64,000 bases of DNA from Spirosoma validum (GTDB lineage: Bacteria > Bacteroidota > Bacteroidia > Cytophagales > Spirosomataceae): the NCBI RefSeq assembly GCF_014699035.1, contig NZ_JACXAA010000019.1, positions 1-64,000 on the forward strand, written 5' to 3'. This document shows, one piece after another, positions 25,999-32,423 of the stretch. The number at the start of each line of letters is the position of its first letter. The stretch's first letter is position 1. A program made the translations under genes and the position numbers. The notes under the pieces were generated by a model. That model ran no database searches. It was not told the DNA's origin and saw nothing but the letters and a program-made list of their open reading frames with translations.

Positions 25999-26195
25999 AA
26001 GGCAACCATTACGTCAACGCTTTCAGGCACTAATGGCTAGAGTCAGACTATTTCTCTAATCAATGAATATCGTCCATTTGGCCAAACCATTTCGTGAACG
26101 CTTTTAGGCATCGTAACTGAACGTTATGCTATCACTACAGGTCATGATAAGCCATGATAAGCGTCCATTTGGCCAAGCCTTTTACTGGACGATTT
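25999..26195. repeat. Degenerate repeats with CGTCCATTTGGCCAA
   Basis: CGTCCATTTGGCCAAACC at 26071-26088 and CGTCCATTTGGCCAAGCC at 26162-26179 are 91 bp apart. Both continue with a similar TTT...GRACG stretch, and a weaker first copy (GGCAACCATTACGTCAACG) lies near 25999. A 10-bp tandem (CATGATAAGC twice) immediately precedes the third copy. The function is not known; a regulatory array for the gene at 26668 is possible. Confidence 0.45.
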
Positions 26196-26424
26196 AAGAT
26201 TTGACCCATCTTTTAAACGCCCGATTGGGAAGGCATTCTTTGACAATTAAAGGCCAAGGCAACGGCTGACTCGAAGTTCTGCCAAATGCGTATGCTAATG
26301 GTCGCAATCGTTGATCACGAATACAGTCAGAAGGTCACATCAATCAACCAACTTATTCTATACGTACTACTGGTTTTTCAATTCCAGGATCGTCTGTTTG
26401 TTGGTTCTACTTTCTAACGGTCAA

Positions 26425-26506
26425 AATCCCTTCTTTTTACCGGAATACCGTCTGTTTGTACCGCGTCTTACAGGCCTTATGTCCATAGCTTTGTTCTGAC
26501 AAAAAC
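26425..26506 (+). promoter_or_regulatory. Activated promoter, TTYTTAYYG repeat family (copy A)
   Basis: An 82-bp block that aligns without gaps to 41656-41737. Its first 40 bp match there at 33 positions, and both copies carry TAGSTTTG (a Bacteroidota TAnnTTTG -7 box, here 26486-26493) and an identical GACAAAAAC end. Upstream of the -7 box lie TTTTTACCG and TTTGTACCG, 21 bp apart start to start, with the second ending 21-22 bp before the -7 box. The same layout recurs upstream of two surface-protein genes (52853-52911, 55688-55746). It drives the alpha/beta hydrolase at 26668. The bound regulator is unknown; LytTR-type spacing is noted. Confidence 0.65.
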
Positions 26507-26667
26507 AGGAATTATAGTTTAGTTAAATTCCTGAATTACAATTCTGTACGCCTGTCATTTCAACCAAAATTAAGCGATGGTCAGCTCATTCAATCTAAAA
26601 CCATCCTAACTGTCGATACTGCCCGAACTGTATCAATACGTACTATCAAGAATAATCATTCATAACC

Positions 26668-27453
26668 ATGAAGACAACTAACCGCGCCATTTTCGGCGCA
26701 CTATTCAGTATTATCATGACACTTTCAACAACCGAAAATGTTTCGGCTCAGGCATCAGCCACCGGCGTAAAAAATGTAGTACTTGTTCACGGCACATGGG
26801 CCGATGGCTCAAGCTGGGCTAAGGTAATTCCATTGCTTGAAGCTAAGGGACTTAACGTCATTGCGGTACAAAACCCACTTACCTCCTTGGGAGACGATGT
26901 GGCGGCTACCAAACGAGCGATCGAGTTAATGAATGGCCCCGTTTTACTGGTGGGTCATTCCTGGGGAGGGGTGGTCATTACCGAAGCGGGTAACCATGAT
27001 AAGGTAACCGGGCTTGTTTATGTAGCCGCAGCTGCGCCTGATGAAGGTCAATCGTTCCTGGAACTGGTACAGACAGCGGCATCCACACCAGGCAACGATG
27101 AAATTAAACCGGATGCCTATGGCTTTGTCAGTATGTCGCCCAAAGGGATTAATGAAGATTTTGCACAGGATTTACCTGAATCAGAACGAAAGTTACTGAT
27201 AGCGACTCAGGGACCACAAGCGTTCACAGCCTTGAAAGAAAAAATCACCAAAGCCGCCTGGAAAAGCAAGCCTTCTTGGTACGTAGTAGCCGCGAATGAC
27301 CGTATGATTAATCCGGATCTGGAACGGACGCTGGCTAAGAAACTCAAGGCTACTACCCTTGAATTGAAATCCAGCCACGTTGCCATGCTGGCTCAACCGG
27401 AAAAAGTAGCAGCGTTCATTTTGGAAGCCGCTAAAAAGGTAAAGTCAATGTAA
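26668..27453 (+). CDS. Exported alpha/beta hydrolase, salicylate-esterase-like
   Basis: A 261-residue exported alpha/beta hydrolase. A signal peptide (residues 1-28, ending NVSAQA) is followed by VVLVHGTWADGSSW (oxyanion loop), LVGHSWGGVV with nucleophile Ser98, VAANDRMINPDLE carrying the acidic residue, and LKSSHVAMLAQPE with the catalytic His. This order and the VHGTWADGSSW signature are those of the family related to plant methyl-salicylate esterases and hydroxynitrile lyases that is common in bacteria. Substrate unknown. Its promoter block is shared with the non-haem haloperoxidase-like hydrolase at 41793, so the two hydrolases probably answer the same regulator. Confidence 0.9.
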   Translation: MKTTNRAIFGALFSIIMTLSTTENVSAQASATGVKNVVLVHGTWADGSSWAKVIPLLEAKGLNVIAVQNPLTSLGDDVAATKRAIELMNGPVLLVGHSWGGVVITEAGNHDKVTGLVYVAAAAPDEGQSFLELVQTAASTPGNDEIKPDAYGFVSMSPKGINEDFAQDLPESERKLLIATQGPQAFTALKEKITKAAWKSKPSWYVVAANDRMINPDLERTLAKKLKATTLELKSSHVAMLAQPEKVAAFILEAAKKVKSM

Positions 27454-27596
27454 ATAATGACAAGACTCCCACTCTTGGACTGGACTGAATTAGGTTGAGC
27501 GTGGGAGCTCTGGTTTTTGAAAAAGAGTACACTCAGGTCGCAGGGATCCAGTTGATCGTTTACGAATAATCCGCTCATTGATTACTGGAATAGACT

Positions 27597-28017
27597 ATGT
27601 ACCAAAAGCAAACGACTATTTTACTGACTGATGACGACCGCCCCGGCGGACCGTGACGATGATCGTTATTTCCTTCGTCGGGTTATGGAGAGTATCATTG
27701 GGGATTCGGAAATTCTGGAGGCTAAAAATGGTGAAGAAGCACTAGATCTACTAGGAAGACATCTCATTCAACTGGTCATCATGGATATGAACATGCCAGG
27801 ATTAAGTGGTCTGGAAACCCTGGCCTTTATTCGATCACAAAATCAGCCGTTTTCTATTCCTGTCGTCATGCTCTCCACCAGTGACCAGCCAGATTTAATC
27901 GCATTAGCTTATGCGAAAGGCATAAACTCCTTTATCAAAAAACCCGTGCGAGTAGGCGAATATGATCAGATTGCCTCGGCAATCAAAGTCTGTTTTCTTT
28001 CTCTCCCATTGGCCTGA
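27597..28017 (+). pseudogene. Frameshifted single-domain response regulator
   Basis: ATG at 27597 encodes MYQKQTTILLTDDDRPGGP and then a stop at 27654. This is the beta-1 strand and acidic pocket (DDD) of a receiver domain. The rest of the domain continues in the +1 frame from about 27650: DDDRYFLRRVMESIIG, phospho-acceptor in VIMDMNMPG, LSTSD and the conserved Lys in FIKKPV, ending at 28017. Together they form one normal-length receiver (about 135 residues) broken by a single-base shift between about 27640 and 27655. An internal ATG at 27631 would make a protein lacking beta-1 and the metal-binding acids. The shift may be real or a sequence error. Confidence 0.75.
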
Positions 28018-28124
28018 ACACTGAGGTATGAATGAGAAGCTATTTGTTTCTAAATCAGCATAAAAGCCAGTCGACAACGTAATTTCATCAGTACACATAA
28101 ATAACGACAATTCACTAACCAGGT

Positions 28125-29060
28125 ATGGACAACCGCATTTTAGGTCTTCATCATATCACGGCAATTGCCAACAACGCTCAACGCAATTACGATTTTTATA
28201 CTCATGTGCTGGGATTGAGGATGGTTAAAAAGACTGTCAACTTCGATGATCCTAGTACGTATCATTTTTACTATGGCAACGAAAACGGAACGCCCGGTAC
28301 CATCCTTACTTTTTTCCCCTGGGAGGGAATTGGGCCCGGTAAAAACGGCGTGGGTATGGCGACTGAAATCGGCTATTCCGTACCCATCGGAAGTCTGGAT
28401 AACTGGGCTGGACGATTTAAAGAGTTTGGCGTAACTACTAGTGAACAAGCGGAGCGGTTTGGTGAAACGTATTTGCCTTTTACTGACCCGGATGGGCTGT
28501 CAATTGCCCTGATTCAGCATTTGGACGAACGACCCGCCTGGGAAACGGAGGACATCAAACAGGACATGGCCACTCAGGGGTTTCATAGTGTTACGTTGAG
28601 CCTGCATAAAATTGAGGCAACCGCCCGCGTGCTGACCGATATTTTTGGTTATACCCTACAAGCCCAGGAAGGCAACCGTTACCGATTCATTACGGATGCA
28701 ATTCCGACAGCCTCAATTGTTGATTTGCTGGAAGAACCAGCCGGTTCAATAGGCAAGAATGCCGCCGGAACAAATCATCATGTTGCCTTCCGGGTCGCAA
28801 ATGAAACCATCCAGATGGAATTTCGGGAGAAGATTTTGAGCAAGGGGTTACAGATAACCCCCAAGATTGACCGGGATTATTTCTTCTCGCTCTATTTCCG
28901 CGAGCCTGGTGGCGTCCTGTTTGAAATTGCCACCGATAATCCCGGCTTTACAGTCGACGAGCCCCTGCAGGAACTAGGCAGTCATCTGAAACTCCCCAAG
29001 CAGTACGAATCCTCCCGGACACGTATTGAAAAAACACTTCCTGCATTGGCTTCACAATAA
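28125..29060 (+). CDS. Ring-cleaving dioxygenase, VOC/glyoxalase fold (MhqO-like)
   Basis: A 311-residue cytosolic protein with two vicinal-oxygen-chelate modules. The N-terminal part opens with LGLHHITAIANNAQRNYDFY and FDDPSTYHFYYG; the second part has GFHSVTLSLHKIEATARVL, NHHVAFRV and a metal-binding Glu in GGVLFEIATDNPGF. The His...His...Glu arrangement and the opening sequence are those of MhqA/MhqO/YkcA-type hydroquinone-specific dioxygenases, which detoxify quinones and aromatic electrophiles with a bound metal ion. It follows a broken receiver gene and precedes Dps, which supports a stress role. Exact substrate not shown. Confidence 0.92.
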   Translation: MDNRILGLHHITAIANNAQRNYDFYTHVLGLRMVKKTVNFDDPSTYHFYYGNENGTPGTILTFFPWEGIGPGKNGVGMATEIGYSVPIGSLDNWAGRFKEFGVTTSEQAERFGETYLPFTDPDGLSIALIQHLDERPAWETEDIKQDMATQGFHSVTLSLHKIEATARVLTDIFGYTLQAQEGNRYRFITDAIPTASIVDLLEEPAGSIGKNAAGTNHHVAFRVANETIQMEFREKILSKGLQITPKIDRDYFFSLYFREPGGVLFEIATDNPGFTVDEPLQELGSHLKLPKQYESSRTRIEKTLPALASQ

Positions 29061-29311
29061 GCAAAGAAATTTTTAACACCTATAAAACCTGTAGCCAGGC
29101 TTGAGGCTGGCCCATGACAGCTAAGGAAGGTAATCTATTATACGTTGCTGCCTGGTACAGCAACGTATTGGAATTTTCGAATCGTCTGGCTGAGTTTCTA
29201 GCTGAACGAATCTAATGGTTCATGCCAAATAACGTCTGCAGAATTACTTTAAAACCACACAAACGGTAATCCATTCAGTTTCCAAATTCAATTATCTAAA
29301 ATCCATCATTC

Positions 29312-29785
29312 ATGAAAACAAGTATTGGCATTTCGCCCGGAAATCGTGAAGTCGTTGCCCATGAGCTGGCTAAGTTACTAGCCGATGAGTTTGTTCTTTA
29401 TACGAAAACACTGAATGCCCACTGGAATCTGGAAGGCATGGACTTTCATTCGGTGCACCTTTACTTTGAGGACTTGTACAATCAATCGGCAGCGATCGTT
29501 GATGACGTAGCCGAACGTATCCGTCAGTTAGGTCATTATGCCCCGGCTACGCTAAAAAACTTTCTGCAACTAACCCACCTGACCGAGCAGGACGAAGATA
29601 ACAATGATAGCCGCAGCCTGATCAGGAAATTGTTGAGTGACCACGAGAGTATCATCGAATTTATTCGAGGGAACATTGACGAATTTGCTGATGCTCACAA
29701 CGATGCCGGTACGAGCGATTACATCACCGGCTTAATGGAGAAACACGAAAAAATTGCCTGGATGTTACGAGCGCATCTAAAATAG
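29312..29785 (+). CDS. Dps-family ferritin-like protein
   Basis: A 157-residue DNA-protection protein. The family's inter-subunit ferroxidase residues are visible: LNAHWNLEGMDFHSVHLYFEDLYNQ contains the H-W-N...D-F-H...F-E...Y pattern, and IVDDVAERIRQLG follows as the second helix. The late KHEKIAWMLRAHL matches the fourth helix. Dps forms a dodecamer that stores iron, consumes hydrogen peroxide and can coat DNA. No long basic N-terminal tail is present, so DNA binding may be weak. The MaoC-like gene follows 35 bp downstream. Length is normal for the family. Confidence 0.93.
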   Translation: MKTSIGISPGNREVVAHELAKLLADEFVLYTKTLNAHWNLEGMDFHSVHLYFEDLYNQSAAIVDDVAERIRQLGHYAPATLKNFLQLTHLTEQDEDNNDSRSLIRKLLSDHESIIEFIRGNIDEFADAHNDAGTSDYITGLMEKHEKIAWMLRAHLK

Positions 29786-29820
29786 GCAGTATTTAAAACT
29801 ATGTAATCGAGCAAATAAAC

Positions 29821-30318
29821 ATGGAACCAGGCGTTATTAAGACCAAGTCATTTGACCCGAGTTCGTACTTGGTCGTTCCGGCTAAAACGTTTGAAGATCT
29901 ACGAATTAGCGATGTGTTTCGTGCACCGAGCCGTACCTTAACGGATGCCCATGCATCGGCCTTTCAAACAGTTTCCTGCGACAATCATCCGGTTCATTAC
30001 GATGTCGAATGGGCGCGCAGACATGGGCATACCGCACCGGTTGTCCACGGGCTGCAAGTGCTGGCCTTTACGGCCCCGGGTGCGACTTTGTTTCCGCACT
30101 ATATCGGTGACGTGTTTATCAGTTTTAGTGAGGTATCCTGCCAGTTTTTGAAAGAAGTCCATTCTGGAGATACCTTATATTCCTCTCTGGAAATTACAGA
30201 TCTCATTCCCCAAGGTGCGACTGGCTTAGTTGTAACGGCCGCAACAGTTCATAATCAGCGAGGTGAGCTTGTACTGTCTGGACAACATAAGTACTTACTA
30301 CGTACCCAAAACGTATAG
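29821..30318 (+). CDS. MaoC-like hot-dog hydratase
   Basis: A 165-residue MaoC/(R)-hydratase-like protein. The hydratase signature is present as D-N-H-P-V-H-Y-D (SCDNHPVHYDVEWARRHGH), followed by APVVHGLQVLAF, which forms the substrate tunnel wall, and the central hot-dog helix. The Asp and His of the motif are the catalytic dyad that adds water across enoyl-CoA or related double bonds. A preceding YLVVPAKTFEDLRISDVF segment and SFSEVSCQFLKEVHSGDTL complete the domain. It probably acts on acyl-CoA or a mesaconyl-like acid; the substrate is not clear. It is followed by a strong terminator. Confidence 0.88.
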   Translation: MEPGVIKTKSFDPSSYLVVPAKTFEDLRISDVFRAPSRTLTDAHASAFQTVSCDNHPVHYDVEWARRHGHTAPVVHGLQVLAFTAPGATLFPHYIGDVFISFSEVSCQFLKEVHSGDTLYSSLEITDLIPQGATGLVVTAATVHNQRGELVLSGQHKYLLRTQNV

Positions 30319-30369
30319 TATATTGGGAATGGAGGCACATCCCATACTATACCTGAATAGTGTTTCACC

Positions 30370-30416
30370 AAAAAAGATTCTGTTGGCTCTACTGGGCCCA
30401 ATAGAATCTTTTTTTT
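30370..30416 (+). terminator. Rho-independent terminator after MaoC gene
   Basis: The arms AAAAAAGATTCTGTTGG and its near-perfect complement (one G-T pair) form a 17-bp stem with an 11-13 nt loop, ending in a run of eight T. It closes the Dps-MaoC unit and insulates the AraC gene region. Confidence 0.85.
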
Positions 30417-30573
30417 GTCATTAGCATGTTAGGAAAAACTGTACTGGCGACCCCAAGCAATTAAACGGCAAGAGAACTGGTAATCTCAATCTAAAATAAG
30501 ATCGAATCGGCTCCTTACATGTAATGAACAATGAAACAAAAACTCCAAAGCCTACCTCCAAATAGTATGGACT

Positions 30574-30590
30574 CTCCAGTTTATTTGGAT
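30574..30590. promoter_or_regulatory. Enhancer-type site (UAS) for sigma-54 activator, copy 1
   Basis: CTCCAGTTTATTTGGAT matches the 17-mer CTCCAGTTTTTTTGGAG at 39374-39390 in 15 positions and keeps the CTCCA-N7-TGGA inverted arms. It lies about 87 bp upstream of a sigma-54 promoter (30678-30693). Further CTCCA half-sites at 30543 and 30555 suggest a small array. The likely binder is the NtrC-type activator at 37078, by proximity and shared use. Confidence 0.6.
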
Positions 30591-30677
30591 ATAGCCTTTA
30601 AAATTACCTAGTACATATATAATTGATAATCAATAATATACATTATTTCGCTACCTATACTTGAGTAACATATAGAC

Positions 30678-30693
30678 TGGCACTTTATTGGCA
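30678..30693 (+). promoter_or_regulatory. Sigma-54 promoter upstream of AraC gene
   Basis: TGGCAC-N5-TGGCA fits the -24/-12 consensus TGGCAC-N5-TTGCA with one mismatch, keeping the essential GG and GC. It sits 54 bp before the ATG of the AraC-family gene at 30747 and downstream of the CTCCA-N7-TGGA site. The spacing between the GG and GC pairs is the required one. Confidence 0.65.
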
Positions 30694-30746
30694 ATGTAGT
30701 TCGTAGTAGTTGATTCACTATAGATCCATCTCGAACACTTCCCATT

Positions 30747-31664
30747 ATGAAACGTAGCATCCAGCATGAACTCCTGACTATTCAAGTCGTTGAAACAAGC
30801 CAATGGACTTACCCAATTCATGACCATAATCACTTTGAACTAATCCTGATTCGAACCGGCAGTGGGCAACACATAATTAACGGAAACCGATTTACCTACC
30901 AGGCTGGAGATGTGTTCTTACTGGGGCCTTTAGACAACCATTATTTTGTGGTTGATAGAATAACCTGCTTTTGCTCACTCTCCTTCACCGAACTGTATAT
31001 GAGGGGACTAATGACACCAGGAACAGATTGCTGGCCACAAATTACAGAAAGAGGACAGACGGCAAGCCAGCAACTCGCGGGAAGTCTCATTGCAGACCGT
31101 ATCGAGCAACAAAATCTAAATGCGCTTGTCGGGATAGTTTTAACGGAACAGAATAACCACCGACCACTGGTTTCTAACCAAATCGTTGAAGCACTAATGA
31201 AAACGATTCTGAGTTTACTTGATCGTCAGCTCAGTCAGCATCAGCGGTTAAGTTCAACGAACGTTAGTTCTTCATCGCTGATGCAACGAATTGGTGTGTA
31301 TATCTGCCATTATATTACCATGCCAGAGCACCTGCGCATGGAAAAAATGGCTGATGTGTTCAATTATTCCCAAAGCCATTTGGCCGCCCTGTTTAAACAA
31401 CAGGCCGGGGAATCCATCAGTCAGTACATTATCCGGTATAAGCTTCAACTGGTTGAAACACGGTTGCGATTGAGTGGTATGAGTATCTCGCAGATAGCTG
31501 ACGAATTTGGCTTCACTGATATCTGCCATCTTAACAAGTTATTCAAACGGTATTACCAAACGACGCCCACAGAGTACCGGCGAAGCTTACTCGTTCCTAA
31601 CCGGGTCAGAAATACATATTTACAATCTTCATTCAATTTATCACCACAGCTTACCCATTCATAA
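30747..31664 (+). CDS. AraC-family transcriptional regulator
   Basis: A 305-residue AraC regulator. The N-terminal half is a cupin-like sensor domain (YPIHDHNHFELILIRTGSGQ, AGDVFLLGPLDNHYF). The C-terminal about 100 residues hold two helix-turn-helices (LRMEKMADVFNYSQSHLAALFK and MSISQIADEFGFTDICHLNKLFK) ending in the family signature RYYQTTPTEYRR. Its ligand is unknown. Upstream it has a sigma-54 promoter and a CTCCA-N7-TGGA enhancer site, so its expression probably depends on the NtrC-type activator encoded 7 kb away. A DsbA-like gene follows in the same direction 110 bp later. Confidence 0.9.
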   Translation: MKRSIQHELLTIQVVETSQWTYPIHDHNHFELILIRTGSGQHIINGNRFTYQAGDVFLLGPLDNHYFVVDRITCFCSLSFTELYMRGLMTPGTDCWPQITERGQTASQQLAGSLIADRIEQQNLNALVGIVLTEQNNHRPLVSNQIVEALMKTILSLLDRQLSQHQRLSSTNVSSSSLMQRIGVYICHYITMPEHLRMEKMADVFNYSQSHLAALFKQQAGESISQYIIRYKLQLVETRLRLSGMSISQIADEFGFTDICHLNKLFKRYYQTTPTEYRRSLLVPNRVRNTYLQSSFNLSPQLTHS

Positions 31665-31773
31665 AGTAAAGATCAGTTTATGGTCATGCTAGTGTTAGCT
31701 ACTCAACTTGAGTGTAAACAGCATTTTGCTTATCGTACGCGTATTCTCACTGATCTACTTCATTCCTATTTTT

Positions 31774-32361
31774 ATGAATGCTATTTTCGACACTTTTCCC
31801 GTCTCAACCGATTCTGTTACAGGGGCAGTAGAGCTCGTTGAATATGGTGATGCCTTATGCTATGGAAGCCAACATATTAGAAAAGCTATCTGCAATATAC
31901 TCGACCAATTTCAAGGTCAACCGTTTACGTATTCGTACCGCCATTATCCCAATCCAGCAAATGATCAATCATTACTAGCCGCCATGGCTACCGAGGCAGC
32001 CAAGCGTCAAGGGAAATTCTGGTTAATGCATAACGCTCTATTTATTCAACCGCTTATCAATTGCTCTGTTCTGGCCGCTCTGGCCTCAGCCTTAGAGCTG
32101 GATCTATCCCGGTTCCTGCATGATTTGGTGGACGATAGCTTATACGATCTAATTAAAACGGATTGGCGAATAGGCTATCAGTTAGGAGTCCGCTACCCAC
32201 CCACTCTGTTTATTGGCGGCCAATTATTTCATGGTAAACCAACTCAGGCTCGCTTGGCACCAATTGTTCAGTCTCATTTAAGCCATTTCAGGCTATCCGT
32301 TTTAAATACAGTCGATCAAAAGAGCGGAGTGGTGCATTGGGGCGGGAATGAATTTGGTTGA
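31774..32361 (+). CDS. DsbA-like thioredoxin-fold protein, single active-site Cys
   Basis: A 195-residue thioredoxin-4/DsbA-fold protein. GAVELVEYGDALCYGSQH corresponds to the DFQCPYC active-site loop of NhaA-C-terminal-type and DsbA-type proteins, but the second cysteine is Ser32 (C29-Y-G-S), leaving one redox cysteine. The helical insert (NDQSLLAAMATEAAKRQGKFWLMHNALF) and cis-Pro loop (RYPPTLFIGGQLFHG) are typical. No signal peptide is seen with this start; a TTG at 31708 would add a hydrophobic segment and cannot be excluded. A monothiol exchange or glutathione-type role is inferred. It may be expressed with the AraC gene. Confidence 0.8.
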   Translation: MNAIFDTFPVSTDSVTGAVELVEYGDALCYGSQHIRKAICNILDQFQGQPFTYSYRHYPNPANDQSLLAAMATEAAKRQGKFWLMHNALFIQPLINCSVLAALASALELDLSRFLHDLVDDSLYDLIKTDWRIGYQLGVRYPPTLFIGGQLFHGKPTQARLAPIVQSHLSHFRLSVLNTVDQKSGVVHWGGNEFG

Positions 32362-32423
32362 AAATACATCTCAACAAATTGATTCCTATTCATTGAGAAG
32401 ACGACTCCTGTATTACCTGATAG

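Larger units (their letters stand above)
25392..26424. other. Gene-poor region with repeats
   Basis: About 1 kb without a supported gene. It contains a 56-bp hairpin at 25763-25818 and three degenerate copies of a repeat near 26000-26195 (annotated separately). A short frame at 26311-26499 has no recognisable family, and its end overlaps a promoter element, so it is not called. Confidence 0.5.

Noticed and set aside
26311-26499. 62-codon frame before the 26668 gene
   Set aside because: It has no start context, no family and overlaps the conserved promoter block at 26425-26506.
27466-27507. Possible terminator after the 26668 gene
   Set aside because: CTCCCAC and GTGGGAG could form a 7-bp stem, but the loop is about 28 nt and only a weak T stretch follows.
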